DNA of 64,000 bases from JAGVSZ01 sp035456405. Its GTDB lineage: Bacteria; Pseudomonadota; Gammaproteobacteria; Burkholderiales; SG8-39. Below, one piece after another: positions 54,016-63,262 of the stretch. The notes under the pieces were generated by a model. The model did no database searches. It saw only the letters and a program-made list of their open reading frames with translations, and was not told the origin of the DNA. The DNA is taken from positions 1 to 64,000 of the forward strand of contig DATIDG010000075.1 of the NCBI GenBank assembly GCA_035456405.1. Reading direction: 5' to 3'. A program made the translations under genes and the position numbers. The stretch's first letter is position 1, and each line of letters begins with the position of its first letter.

Positions 54016-54822
54016 TCAGGTCCCGAGCTTCGCGCGCAGCCAGCCGAAGAGGCCCTGCGGCTCCGGCGCGGGCGCGCGCTTCGGCTCGCGCCTGCGGTCG
54101 ACGCGCACGACCACCACCGAGACATTGTCGCGCCCACCGCGATCGTTCGCCATCGCCACGAGCGTCGTCGCGGCGAGCTCCAGGTTGGGCGCGAGGACCT
54201 CGAGCGCGGCAGCGATGTCGCCGTCCTCCACCAGGTCGTGCAGCCCGTCGGTGCACAGCAGGTACACGTCGCCGGCGAGCACCTCGTGCTCGCCGAGGTC
54301 CGGCACTACCTGCTCCTCGGCGCCGAGCACGCGCGTCACCAGCTGGCGGCTGCGCGACACGCGTGCCTCCTCGCTCGTCATCTGGCCGGCGGCGAGCTGG
54401 CTCTGGACGAACGAGTGGTCGGTCGTGAGGCGCTCAAGCCTGCCCGCGCGCCAGCGGTAGACGCGCGAGTCGCCCACGTGCGCGATCGACACGCGGTCGC
54501 CGTGGAACCACGCGAGCGCGAGCGTCGTTCCCATGCCCTTCAGCGTCGGGTCGGCCCGCGCGCGCTCCAGGATCGCGCGATTGGCGGCGGCGAAGGCGGC
54601 ATTCGTCGCGGCGCGCGGCGCGAGGTTCTGGCCCGCGAGGAGCGACTGCACGAGGGTGGTAGTGGCGAGCTTGGCGGCGAGATCGGCCCCCTTGTGCTCC
54701 GCCATGCCGTCGGCGACGGCCACGACACCGCGCTTCGCGTCCGTGACGAAGCTGTCCTCGTTGAAGCTGCGGACCCGGCCGAGGTCCGACCGCGCGGCGA
54801 CGTCCAGCGCGAGCCGGCTCAT
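54016..54822 (-). CDS. PP2C-type serine/threonine phosphatase
   Basis: A 268-residue PppA/Stp-like phosphatase. Metal-binding segments are RSDLGRVRSFNEDSF, VVAVADGMAEHKGADLAAKL, HVGDSRVYRWRAGRL, LLCTDGLHDLVED and NDRGGRDNVSVVVVRV. The usual DGMGG reads DGMAEHKG, a common variant. ATG (MSRLALDVAA) is chosen because the fold starts at once. It is divergent from the kinase gene and upstream of the FHA gene, making a compact phospho-signalling module. Confidence 0.93.
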   Translation of the reverse strand: MSRLALDVAARSDLGRVRSFNEDSFVTDAKRGVVAVADGMAEHKGADLAAKLATTTLVQSLLAGQNLAPRAATNAAFAAANRAILERARADPTLKGMGTTLALAWFHGDRVSIAHVGDSRVYRWRAGRLERLTTDHSFVQSQLAAGQMTSEEARVSRSRQLVTRVLGAEEQVVPDLGEHEVLAGDVYLLCTDGLHDLVEDGDIAAALEVLAPNLELAATTLVAMANDRGGRDNVSVVVVRVDRRREPKRAPAPEPQGLFGWLRAKLGT

Positions 54823-55003
54823 GAGTGGGAGGGTGCGCCGCAGCACCCGTTGCAGTATGACATTGACATGGTTGGCGTTTTTCTGCAGGCGCGGGCCTAA
54901 CACTCCCCCGCCGACCCGCCCGGCATGCCCCGCAATGTTAGGGCGGCGGCGGCGCAAGCAAAAAGAAATAGTTTGGATTCCGGCGCTTATCGCAGGCCGT
55001 TAC

Positions 55004-56563
55004 ATGCACTTTCTTGCGACAATCGTCCCCGTGCAAGAGGTGAGCCAGGCAATCCTGACCGCCCGGCTGGGCCGCTACGAAGTACTCGGCGAGCTGGGGC
55101 GCGGCGCGATGGGGGTCGTGTACAAGGCGCGCGACCCGATCATCGATCGTGTCGTCGCGGTCAAGACGATCGATTCGGGCCGCTCCGGCGAGGCGGCCGC
55201 GAGCTTCACCGAGCGCTTCTTCCAGGAAGCCCGCTCGGCCGGAAGGCTCAACCATCCGAACATCGTCACGATCCACGACGCGGGCGAGGCGGGTGGCCAG
55301 GCCTATATTGCGATGGAGCTCCTGGAGGGCTCGAGCCTCCGCGACATGCTCGACGAGCACGCGCCGCTCCCGGTCGCGCGCGCGGTCGAGATCGCCGGCC
55401 AGGTCGCGCGCGGCCTCGCCTATGCGCACGAGCACGGCGTCGTGCACCGGGACGTGAAGCCGGCGAACATCATCGTGCTGCACAACCGCCGCCCGAAGAT
55501 CACCGATTTCGGAATCGCGCGGCTCGGCGAGGCCGACGTCCTCGCGGGCAGCCGCGCCGGCTCTCCGAAGTACATGTCGCCCGAGCAGATCCGCGGCGAC
55601 GGCACCCTCGACGGTCGCAGCGACGTCTTTTCGCTTGGCGCGGTGCTCTACGAGATGCTTACTGGACGGCAAGCCTTCAACGGCGGGGGGGCGACTGCGA
55701 TCATGCGCGCGGTGCTCGAGGCGATGCCGGAGCCGCCGAGCGCGCACAATCCGCGCGTCCCACCTGACCTCGACGCGATCGTGCTGCGCATGCTCGCCAA
55801 GCGCCCCGACGCGCGTCACCCGAGCGCGCGCTGGCTTTTCCGCGAGTTGCGCCAGCTCGAGGAGAAGCTCGAGAAGGAGCCGTCCGCGCCCGCGTCGACG
55901 CGCGCCGATCCGCCGATGCGCAAAATGTCGGACGAAGACCCGACGCTTGTGATGCCCGACGCGCAGGAAGCATCCGACGCGCCAACACCCGGTCCGTCGA
56001 TGCGCTCACCCCGCCGCTTGCTGCAGATCGCCGCAATTGCGGCTGTGCTCGCGATCACTGCCGGCTTCCTCGCGTTGCGCGGCGAATCGCAGCCGCCGAG
56101 CGTCGCGCGCGCGCCCGCGCCGCCCATGCCGATCGTCGCGGCCGCGCCTGCGCCCGTCGAGGAGCCGCCCGTTCCGCCTCCGCCATCCGTGGCTGCGCGC
56201 GAGAAACCACCGGCGCCCGCGGCGCGCCCCAAGCCGCCGGCACGCGCCACGAAGAAACTACCCGATCCGCCCGCCGCACCGGTCGTGACGCCGCCGCCTA
56301 ACGAGGTCGCCGCAGCGCCGCCGCCGAAGCCGGCCCCTCCTCCCCCCCCGCAGACGGGGAAGATCGTTCTCACGGTGTCGCCGTGGGGCGAGATCTACGT
56401 CGACGGCAAGCTGCGCGGCACGACGCCGCCGCTCGCGGAGCTCGAGCTGCCGCCGGGACGGCATCGCCTCGAGATCCGGAACTCGGCGCAGCTTCCGTTT
56501 CATACGTTCGTCGACCTGCAGGCCGGCGACACGCAGCGCATTCGACACGCCTTCGCCAACTGA
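55004..56563 (+). CDS. membrane serine/threonine protein kinase with PEGA domain
   Basis: A 519-residue Hanks-type kinase. The glycine loop is GELGRGAMGVVYKARD, with Lys54 in VAVKTI, catalytic HRDVKPANI near 147-155, DFGIARLG at about 167 and SPKYMSPEQ. A membrane helix (LLQIAAIAAVLAITAGFLAL, about 335-355) leads to a long Pro-rich stretch and a PEGA domain (GEIYVDGKLRGTTPPLAELE). The kinase is cytoplasmic and the PEGA part periplasmic, so it may sense envelope state. The ATG lies 181 bases from the divergent phosphatase start. A GTG 9 codons later is an alternative. Confidence 0.94.
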   Translation: MHFLATIVPVQEVSQAILTARLGRYEVLGELGRGAMGVVYKARDPIIDRVVAVKTIDSGRSGEAAASFTERFFQEARSAGRLNHPNIVTIHDAGEAGGQAYIAMELLEGSSLRDMLDEHAPLPVARAVEIAGQVARGLAYAHEHGVVHRDVKPANIIVLHNRRPKITDFGIARLGEADVLAGSRAGSPKYMSPEQIRGDGTLDGRSDVFSLGAVLYEMLTGRQAFNGGGATAIMRAVLEAMPEPPSAHNPRVPPDLDAIVLRMLAKRPDARHPSARWLFRELRQLEEKLEKEPSAPASTRADPPMRKMSDEDPTLVMPDAQEASDAPTPGPSMRSPRRLLQIAAIAAVLAITAGFLALRGESQPPSVARAPAPPMPIVAAAPAPVEEPPVPPPPSVAAREKPPAPAARPKPPARATKKLPDPPAAPVVTPPPNEVAAAPPPKPAPPPPPQTGKIVLTVSPWGEIYVDGKLRGTTPPLAELELPPGRHRLEIRNSAQLPFHTFVDLQAGDTQRIRHAFAN

Positions 56564-56657
56564 CTGCGCGCGCAGTCCGCGCCGGTCTTCCGCTCCCGGG
56601 CCGGGGGATGTGTCGGCGGCACACTCGTCGCGCGCCCGGCTGCTACATTCGGGACCC

Positions 56658-57713
56658 ATGGACACGCTCACCCACGCCCTGAGCGGCGCGCTCGCAGCGC
56701 GCGCCACTGCGCCCCGCGCCGCGCGCATTTCGGTCCGCGCGCGGGTCCTCGCGGGTTTCTTCGTCGCCGCGTTTCCCGACATTGACTGGGTGCTCGCCTA
56801 CGTGTCGCCGGTTGCCTACGTCACCGGCCACCGCGGCCTCACGCACTCGGTGCTGATGCTCCCGATATGGGCGGGATTGCTCGCCTGGGCGTGCGCGAAG
56901 ATCGACCGCAGCGGCGCGACCTGGCGCGACTACTGCGGCGTGTGCGCGATGGCCATCGGCATCCACATTCTCGGCGACCTGATCACTTCGTTCGGAACGA
57001 TCGTGTTCGCGCCGGTGTCCGATGCGCGCATCGCGTGGAGCACGACCTTCATCATCGATCTCTGGTTTACCGGGATCATCCTCGCGGGGCTGGCCGGCGC
57101 ATGGATCTGGCGCCGCTCGCGTCTCCCGGCGTTGCTCGGGCTCGCGGTGCTCGCGGGCTACGTCGGGATGCAGGCGGTGCTGCATTCGCGCGCGGTCGAC
57201 CTCGGAGCCGAATACGCCGCGCGGGAGGGCCTCGACGGAGCGCGCGTCTCCGCGTTGCCCCGCCCGGTGTCGCCCTTCAACTGGATGGTCGTGATCACCC
57301 AGGGTGACCGGTATCACTATGCGAACGTGAACCTCGTGCGCGACCACACCCCGACCGCACGCGGCCCCGACGCGAGCTTCATCGCGCGGCTCGATGCGGC
57401 GTACCCCCCGGTCAGGGAGGTTTCCTGGACGGTGATCAACAAATTCGGCACCGCGCCCGAAGAGCGGATGCTCGCGGCGGCCGTCTGGGGCGTGCGCGAG
57501 CTCGAGTTTTTTCGCTGGTTCGCGGAGTACCCCGCGCTCTACCGGCTTGACCTGGGCAATCCGGCGCGCTGCGTGTGGTTCGAGGACCTGCGCTTCAACA
57601 CGCCGGGCCGCGAGGGAAACCCCTTTCGGTTCGGGGTGTGCAACGAGGACGGATCGCGGGAGTGGCTCGCCTACCGGCTGCTCGACGACGACGTTCGACA
57701 GCGCGCGCGATGA
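56658..57713 (+). CDS. membrane-bound metal-dependent hydrolase (YdjM/LexA-regulated family)
   Basis: A 351-residue inner-membrane protein. The N-terminal half has several helices with the metal-binding pattern DTLTHALSGALAARAT, AFPDIDWVLAYVSP, GHRGLTHSVLMLP and HILGDLITSFGT, typical of YdjM-type hydrolases. The C-terminal half is soluble with no clear motif. The substrate is probably a lipid or membrane component, but this is unproven. It follows the kinase gene by 94 bases, and its stop lies one base from the stop of the convergent dehydratase. Confidence 0.87.
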   Translation: MDTLTHALSGALAARATAPRAARISVRARVLAGFFVAAFPDIDWVLAYVSPVAYVTGHRGLTHSVLMLPIWAGLLAWACAKIDRSGATWRDYCGVCAMAIGIHILGDLITSFGTIVFAPVSDARIAWSTTFIIDLWFTGIILAGLAGAWIWRRSRLPALLGLAVLAGYVGMQAVLHSRAVDLGAEYAAREGLDGARVSALPRPVSPFNWMVVITQGDRYHYANVNLVRDHTPTARGPDASFIARLDAAYPPVREVSWTVINKFGTAPEERMLAAAVWGVRELEFFRWFAEYPALYRLDLGNPARCVWFEDLRFNTPGREGNPFRFGVCNEDGSREWLAYRLLDDDVRQRAR

Positions 57714-57714
57714 A

Positions 57715-59412
57715 TCAGGCCCGTCCGCCGGCACGCAGGAAATCGAAGTCGCAGCCGTGCTCGGCCTGGAGGACGGTGTCCGCGTACAGCCGCGCGTAGC
57801 CGCGGACCGGTTTCTCCCTCGGCCGCCACGCGGCACGGCGCCGCGCGAGCTCCTCGTCGCTGACCGCGAGGTCGATGCGCCGCTGCTTGACCGACAGCCG
57901 GATGCGGTCGCCGTCGCGCACGAGCGCGAGCGGACCGCCGACCGCTGACTCGGGCGAGACGTGCAGCACGACCGTTCCGTACGCGGTGCCGCTCATGCGC
58001 GCATCGGAGATCCGGATCATGTCCTTCACGCCGCGCTTGGCGAGCCGGCCGGGGATCGGCAGGTATCCCGCCTCGGGCATGCCGGCACCGATCGGACCGG
58101 CGTTCTGCAGGACCAGCATGTCGTCGGGCTCGACGTCGAGGTTCGGGTCGTCGATCCGGCGCGCGAGATCCTCGAGGTCGGTAAAGACGACCGCCCGGCC
58201 ATCGTGCTCGAACAGCCTCGAGTCGGCCGCCGCCTGCTTCAGGATCGCGCCGTTCGGCGCGAGGTTGCCGAACAGCGCGACCAGCCCGCCCTTGGCGCCG
58301 AACGGTTCGGCGCGGCTGCGCACCACCGCGCGATCGACCCACGGATCGGCTTCGGCGACGCGCTCGGCGAGCGTCTGCCCGGCGACCGATCGGCAATCGA
58401 GGTGCAGGAGGTCCTTGATCTCGCGCAGCACCGCGCCGACGCCGCCGGCGGCGAACAGATCCTCCATGTACCCCTGGCCGACCGGCTTGAGGTCGACGAG
58501 CGTCGGAGTCGTCTCGGACAGCTCGTTGAGTCTGTCCAGGCCGACCTTCACGCCCGCCCGGCCGGCGATCGCGGTGAGATGGATGATCGCGTTGGTCGAT
58601 CCGCCGATCGCGAGCAGGACTCGCAGCGCGTTCTCGACCGACCGCGCGGTGACGATTTCCGCCGGGCGCAGCTTCTCCCGTGCGAGCGCAACCGCGCGCG
58701 CGCCGGTCGCCTCGGCCATTCGCAGGCGGTCGGCGTGCACCGCGGGGATCGCCGCGCAGCCCGGCAGGCTCATCCCCAGCGCCTCGGTGATGCTCGCCAT
58801 CGTGCTCGCGGTGCCCATCACGGCGCAGGTGCCCGCGGTCGTGGCGAGATTGCCCTCGATCTCGCCGACGCGCTGCTCATCGATCTCGCCGCGCCGGTAT
58901 GCGGCCCAGAACCGCCGGCAGTCCGTGCACGCGCCGAGGCGCTCGCCCTGGAATCGGCCGGTCAACATCGGCCCCACCACGAGATGGATCGCCGGCACGT
59001 TCGCGCTGACCGCGCCCATGAGCTGGGCGGGGACCGTCTTGTCGCATCCGCCGACGAGCACCACCGCGTCCATCGGCTGCGCGCGGATCATCTCCTCGAC
59101 GTCGATCGACATGAGATTGCGGAACACGAGGCTCGTCGGGTTGAGGAACACCTCGCCGAGCGAGATCGTCGGGAACTCGAGCGGGAGCCCGCCGGCTGCG
59201 ATGACGCCGCGCTTAACCGCCTCGACGAGTTCGGGCGTCGTGCGGTGGCAGTTGTTGAACCCGCTCGCCGCGGTCGCGATCCCGACCACCGGTCGCGCGA
59301 GCATCGCGGTCGAGTAGCCCATCGAGCGCGCGAACGAGCGCCGCAGATAGCGGGCGAAGTCGCGGTCGCCGTAGTTGGTGAGGCCGCGGTCGAGGCCGGT
59401 CGGATCGCTCAT
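57715..59412 (-). CDS. IlvD/Edd family dehydratase (aldonic or dihydroxy-acid)
   Basis: A 565-residue iron-sulfur dehydratase. The cluster cysteines lie in VVLVGGCDKTVPAQLMG, GACTDCRRFWAAYRRGE and TTAGTCAVMGTASTMASITE. GLPLEFPTISLGE and the end block MSGTAYGTVVLHVSPESAVG are typical of the pentonate-dehydratase branch rather than classical IlvD. It removes water from a sugar acid or dihydroxy acid to form a 2-keto acid. ATG (MSDPTGLDRG) is chosen over an earlier in-frame ATG that has no support. The gene stands alone; no sugar-acid operon surrounds it. Confidence 0.9.
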   Translation of the reverse strand: MSDPTGLDRGLTNYGDRDFARYLRRSFARSMGYSTAMLARPVVGIATAASGFNNCHRTTPELVEAVKRGVIAAGGLPLEFPTISLGEVFLNPTSLVFRNLMSIDVEEMIRAQPMDAVVLVGGCDKTVPAQLMGAVSANVPAIHLVVGPMLTGRFQGERLGACTDCRRFWAAYRRGEIDEQRVGEIEGNLATTAGTCAVMGTASTMASITEALGMSLPGCAAIPAVHADRLRMAEATGARAVALAREKLRPAEIVTARSVENALRVLLAIGGSTNAIIHLTAIAGRAGVKVGLDRLNELSETTPTLVDLKPVGQGYMEDLFAAGGVGAVLREIKDLLHLDCRSVAGQTLAERVAEADPWVDRAVVRSRAEPFGAKGGLVALFGNLAPNGAILKQAAADSRLFEHDGRAVVFTDLEDLARRIDDPNLDVEPDDMLVLQNAGPIGAGMPEAGYLPIPGRLAKRGVKDMIRISDARMSGTAYGTVVLHVSPESAVGGPLALVRDGDRIRLSVKQRRIDLAVSDEELARRRAAWRPREKPVRGYARLYADTVLQAEHGCDFDFLRAGGRA

Positions 59413-59547
59413 GCGCTCGCTTCGGGGCAGGAATGTACGATGATACCGCCCCCCGCGCAACGTACCGGCCCCAGCACCGCACGGCAGTTCAAGTTCGTGG
59501 ATAATCGCGCGTGAAGCGGCCTCGCGGGCCGCGTCTTTTTTTCACCC

Positions 59548-60015
59548 GTGTTCAGGTACTACTTCGAGGACTTCCATCCCGGCTGGACGTTCGAGCTGGG
59601 CGCGCGCACGCTCTCGGCGCAGGACATCGTCGCGTTCGCGCGCGAGTGGGATCCGCAGCGCTACCACACCGACGAGGCGCAGGCGCGTGCATCGCCCTAC
59701 GGCGGCCTGATTGCGAGCGGCTGGCAGACCGCGTGCGTCGGCATGCGGCTCATGTGCGACGGCTACCTCAACGACAGCGCCTGCGTGGGCTCCCCCGGCA
59801 TCGACGAGATCCGGTTCCTCAAGCCGGTGCGTCCGGGCGACACGCTGCGGTTCCGCTCCACCGCGACCGAGGCGCGGCCCTCGAAGACGAAGCCGAATCG
59901 CGGCGCGGTGATGTTCACCTGGGAAGTGATCAACCAGGCCGGCGAGGTCGTGCTGTCCATGATCGGCACGCAGCTCTTCCTCCGTCGCACGGCTACGGAC
60001 GAGAACGAACCGTGA
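59548..60015 (+). CDS. MaoC-like (R)-specific hydratase, first of a tandem pair
   Basis: A 155-residue hotdog-fold hydratase. The hydratase-2 motif EWDPQRYHTDEAQARASPYG, with its Asp and His, is followed by GLIASGWQTACVGMRLMCDG; IRFLKPVRPGDTLRF is the conserved strand. It would hydrate an enoyl-CoA or similar thioester. The start is GTG; nearby ATG codons lie inside the fold. It overlaps the next MaoC gene as GTGA, pointing to a heteromer. Confidence 0.9.
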   Translation: MFRYYFEDFHPGWTFELGARTLSAQDIVAFAREWDPQRYHTDEAQARASPYGGLIASGWQTACVGMRLMCDGYLNDSACVGSPGIDEIRFLKPVRPGDTLRFRSTATEARPSKTKPNRGAVMFTWEVINQAGEVVLSMIGTQLFLRRTATDENEP

Positions 60016-60464
60016 CGAAGAAGTACCACTTCGAGGACTTCACGCCGGGCCGGGTGTGGGAGATGGAGGCCCCAACGCTCGGAAAGGACGAGATCATCGA
60101 CTTCGCACGCCGCTTCGACCCTCAGTACTTCCACATCGACGAGCGCGCGGCCGAGGACTCGCCCTACGGCGGGCTGATCGCGAGCGGCTGGCAGACGGCG
60201 GGCCTCTGCATGCGCATGATCTGCGACGCCTACCTCCTGCAGTCGGCCAGCCTCGGCTCGCCCGGCGTGAACGAGGTGCGCTGGACCAAGCCGGTGCGGC
60301 CGGGCGATCGCCTCAGGATGAAGATGACAGTCCTCGAGGCGAAGATCTCGCGCTCCAAGCCCGACCGCGGTACCGTGCTGCATCGCTGGGAGGTATACAA
60401 CCAGCACGGCGACATGGTGATGCACATGGAAGGGTACGGAATGTACTCGCGCCGTCCCGATTGA
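60012..60464 (+). CDS. MaoC-like (R)-specific hydratase, second of a tandem pair
   Basis: A paralogue of the preceding gene, 150 residues: KYHFEDFTPGRVWEMEAPTL, RFDPQYFHIDERAAEDSPYG (Asp/His motif) and GLIASGWQTAGLCMRMICDA. Both copies keep the catalytic pair, so either homodimers or a heterodimer could be active. GTG overlaps the upstream stop by four bases. A ComB-like gene follows 8 bases downstream. Confidence 0.9.
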   Translation: MTKKYHFEDFTPGRVWEMEAPTLGKDEIIDFARRFDPQYFHIDERAAEDSPYGGLIASGWQTAGLCMRMICDAYLLQSASLGSPGVNEVRWTKPVRPGDRLRMKMTVLEAKISRSKPDRGTVLHRWEVYNQHGDMVMHMEGYGMYSRRPD

Positions 60465-60472
60465 GGCGTCGG

Positions 60473-61216
60473 ATGGCTGCCACCGTCCAGCTCGCGCACA
60501 AGGTCCACGTCCTCGGACGCAAGGAGGATCTCGACACAGTGCGCATGGCGGGCAAGGTGGCGATCGTGCTCGACGTCCTGTTCGCGACCTCCACGATCGT
60601 CACCGCGGTCGCGCACGGCGCCGAAAGCGTGATCCCGGCGCTCGACGAAGCCGCAGCCCGCGAGGAGGCCGCGCGGCACGATGCCGGTGCCGTCGTCCTC
60701 GCCGGGGAGCTGTACGCCGAGACGCTGCCCGGATTCGCGCCGCCGACGCCGCTCGCGCTCGTCGCGCACGGGGTGGCCGCGAAGACGGTGATCTACTCGA
60801 CCACCAACGGCACCGCCGCCCTCAAGGGTGCCACCGGCGCCGAAGACGTGTACGCCGCGGCGCTCCTGAACGGCCGCGCGGTGATCGAGCACGTGCTCGC
60901 GGCGCACCGAGACCGCACGATCCTCATCGTGTGCTCGGGCTCGATGGGCAACTTCAACCTCGAGGACTTCTACGGCGCGGGTTACCTCGTCGACCTCGTC
61001 GCCGAGCGCCTCGGCGAGGGGGCGGACTTCTCCGACGCGGCGCGGGTCGCGCGCGCCTTCTACCGCTCGGGGGACCCGTTCCCGACGCTCCTCAACTGCC
61101 GCGTCGGGCGAATGATGGCCGCGCGCGGCCTCGAGCACGAAATCGAGTTCGCCGCGCAGCGCTCGGCGCTCGAGGTCATCCCGCGCCTCGCGGGCGGGCG
61201 ACTGTCGGCGGCGTAG
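60473..61216 (+). CDS. 2-phosphosulfolactate phosphatase family protein (ComB-like)
   Basis: A 247-residue member of the ComB family, whose archaeal members dephosphorylate 2-phosphosulfolactate in coenzyme M synthesis. Matching segments are VAIVLDVLFATSTIVTAVAH, VIYSTTNGTAALKGA and LIVCSGSMGNFNLEDFYGAG. Bacteria of this type are not known to make coenzyme M, so the real substrate is unknown; it may be another phospho-ester. It is cotranscribed with two MaoC genes, suggesting an acyl or sulfonate pathway. Confidence 0.88.
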   Translation: MAATVQLAHKVHVLGRKEDLDTVRMAGKVAIVLDVLFATSTIVTAVAHGAESVIPALDEAAAREEAARHDAGAVVLAGELYAETLPGFAPPTPLALVAHGVAAKTVIYSTTNGTAALKGATGAEDVYAAALLNGRAVIEHVLAAHRDRTILIVCSGSMGNFNLEDFYGAGYLVDLVAERLGEGADFSDAARVARAFYRSGDPFPTLLNCRVGRMMAARGLEHEIEFAAQRSALEVIPRLAGGRLSAA

Positions 61217-61295
61217 GGCCGCTCCTGCGGTCGCCGCGGTAGACGCCCACTGCGGTCGAAGGCGCCGCTCTCATCCCCCTTCCCCTCCCGGCCAG

Positions 61296-62459
61296 TCAGA
61301 CATCGCCGAAGTGCTTCGCCGCGTATCCCGACCACCCGATCAGCAGGCGCGCAACTCCGTAGGCGATCCAGATCTGCATGCGCATTCCGATCGGCTTCCT
61401 GCGCCAGCGCGGGCGCGACACTGGCGCCGCGCCGTTCGCGATGCGCTCGACCAGCCGCGCGCGCAGCTCCTGCGCGAACCGCCGATCCTCGACCACGACA
61501 TTCGCCTCGCGCGACAGGAAAAGGCTCAACGGATCGATGTTCGAGGATCCGACCGTTGCCCAGCGCCCGTCGACCACGGCGACCTTCGCGTGCAGGAAGC
61601 TCGCTCCGTACTCGTGGATCTGCACGCCCGCGTCCAGGAGCTGGCCGTACAGCGCTCGCGAAGCGTAGTGCAGCAGGACGTACTCGACGCGCTTCTGGAG
61701 CAGGACGACCACGCGCACCCCGCGCCGGGCCGCGGCAATGAGCGTGCGCCGGAATGCGACGCCCGGGAAGAAGTACGCGCTCGCCAGGATGATCTCCTCG
61801 TTCGCTCCGTCGATCGCTGCGAGATACGCGTCCTCGATGTCGGAGCGGTGGCGGAAGTTGTCGCGCACGACGAACGCCGCGCGCTGGAAGCCGGCGGGTG
61901 CCGGCGCGGCGGGCGGCGGCGCCGACTCCCACCACTGTTTGAAGTTGGACAGCGCGACGAGGCGCCACAGGCGGTCCGCCTCCGCGCGGATCTCGGCGAC
62001 GAGCGGGCCTTCGATCCGCACCGCGAAGTCGTAGCGCGGCGGCTTGTGGCCCGGCGTGTGCATGTCGTCGATGATGTTGATCCCGCCGACGAACGCGACC
62101 CGGCCGTCGATCACTGCGAGCTTGCGGTGCAGCCGCCGCAGCCGGGTGCGCCGGAAATCCCACGGCGAGATGTCGGGCCGGTAGATCCCGAGCGACACGT
62201 TCGCCGCGAGCAGGCGGTCACGGATGCCGCCGATGTAGCGCTTCACGGTCATGCCGTCGACGATCACGTGCGTGCGCACGCCCTGCGCTGCGGCCTCGGC
62301 GAGCGCGCGCGCGATGCGCCGCCCCGTCGCGTCGTCGGCGAAGATGTAGGTCTCGAGGTATACCTCGTTGCGCGCCGAGGCGATCGCGGCTTCCAGCGCG
62401 GGGAAGTACGCCGCGCCGGTCTCGAGCAGCGTCAGGCGGTTGGCGTCGACGGGCGGCAT
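61296..62459 (-). CDS. clsB: phospholipase D-like cardiolipin synthase (ClsB/YbhO type)
   Basis: A 387-residue PLD-superfamily protein with two HKD motifs: HRKLAVIDGRVAFVGGINII and HAKVAVVDGRWATVGSSNID. The N-terminus LETGAAYFPALEAAIASARN and EVYLETYIFADDATG are as in ClsB. It joins phosphatidyl groups to make cardiolipin. An EEP-family gene lies 22 bases upstream, the same pairing as ybhP-ybhO in E. coli. Confidence 0.92.
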   Translation of the reverse strand: MPPVDANRLTLLETGAAYFPALEAAIASARNEVYLETYIFADDATGRRIARALAEAAAQGVRTHVIVDGMTVKRYIGGIRDRLLAANVSLGIYRPDISPWDFRRTRLRRLHRKLAVIDGRVAFVGGINIIDDMHTPGHKPPRYDFAVRIEGPLVAEIRAEADRLWRLVALSNFKQWWESAPPPAAPAPAGFQRAAFVVRDNFRHRSDIEDAYLAAIDGANEEIILASAYFFPGVAFRRTLIAAARRGVRVVVLLQKRVEYVLLHYASRALYGQLLDAGVQIHEYGASFLHAKVAVVDGRWATVGSSNIDPLSLFLSREANVVVEDRRFAQELRARLVERIANGAAPVSRPRWRRKPIGMRMQIWIAYGVARLLIGWSGYAAKHFGDV

Positions 62460-62481
62460 CGCGCGCCCCGGCCGTGCGCGG

Positions 62482-63228
62482 TCAGTCGAACGCGAGGCGC
62501 GCGGTCAGCATGGCGTGGTCTGAGATGCGCGACCACGCGTGACCGTGGTGGACCTCGGCGTGATGGATCGAGAAGCCCCGCGTGTAGATGCGGTCGAGCC
62601 GGAACAGCGGCAGCCGGCTCGGGAAGCTGCGCGCCGGCCGGCCGCGGTGATCGCGAAACACCTCCGCGAGGCCCAGCTCACCGGCGAGCCGGTGCCCCGC
62701 GCGGTTGCGCCAATCGTTGAAGTCGCCGGCGACGATCAGCGGCGCGTCGTCGGGCACGAGCTCGACGATGCGGTCGATGAGCGCTTTGATCTGCTGCTTG
62801 CGGCCGCGCTCCATCAGCGCGAAGTGCACGCACAGACAGTGCAGGCTGACGTCGGTGCGCGGAAGGCGCACCTCGCAATGCAGGACGCCGCGCCTCTCGA
62901 ACGGGTGCGACGACACGTCCAGGTTCTCGGCCGAGACGATCGGGAAGCGCGACAGGATCGCATTGCCGTGGTGCCCGTGGTCGTAGACGGCGTTGCGGCC
63001 GTACGCGAACTCGCCCCAGACCGCGTCGGCGAGGAACTCGTACTGCGGCTCGTCCGGCCACTCGTGGAACCGGTTCGCATGGCGCTCGTGCCGGCCGATC
63101 ACCTCCTGCAGGAAGATGATGTCGGCGCCGAGCCCGCGGAGGCGATCGCGCAGCTCGTGAATCACCATCCGGCGATTGAAGACCGAGAAGCCCTTGTGGA
63201 TGTTGTAGGTGGCGACGTTGAGATCCAT
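62482..63228 (-). CDS. endonuclease/exonuclease/phosphatase family protein (YbhP-like)
   Basis: A 248-residue EEP-fold protein. Metal-binding sites are VATYNIHKGFS, IIFLQEVIG, IVAGDFNDWRNRAGH and WSRISDHAMLTARLAF. Such proteins can cleave DNA or phospho-esters, and YbhP is poorly understood. It lies upstream of a ClsB gene, so a phospholipid role is likely. ATG (MDLNVATYNI) is chosen because the fold starts there; a longer in-frame start overlaps the next gene. Confidence 0.92.
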   Translation of the reverse strand: MDLNVATYNIHKGFSVFNRRMVIHELRDRLRGLGADIIFLQEVIGRHERHANRFHEWPDEPQYEFLADAVWGEFAYGRNAVYDHGHHGNAILSRFPIVSAENLDVSSHPFERRGVLHCEVRLPRTDVSLHCLCVHFALMERGRKQQIKALIDRIVELVPDDAPLIVAGDFNDWRNRAGHRLAGELGLAEVFRDHRGRPARSFPSRLPLFRLDRIYTRGFSIHHAEVHHGHAWSRISDHAMLTARLAFD

Positions 63229-63262
63229 TGGCGGAACGCTTGGGAACGACTCGATTGTAGTG

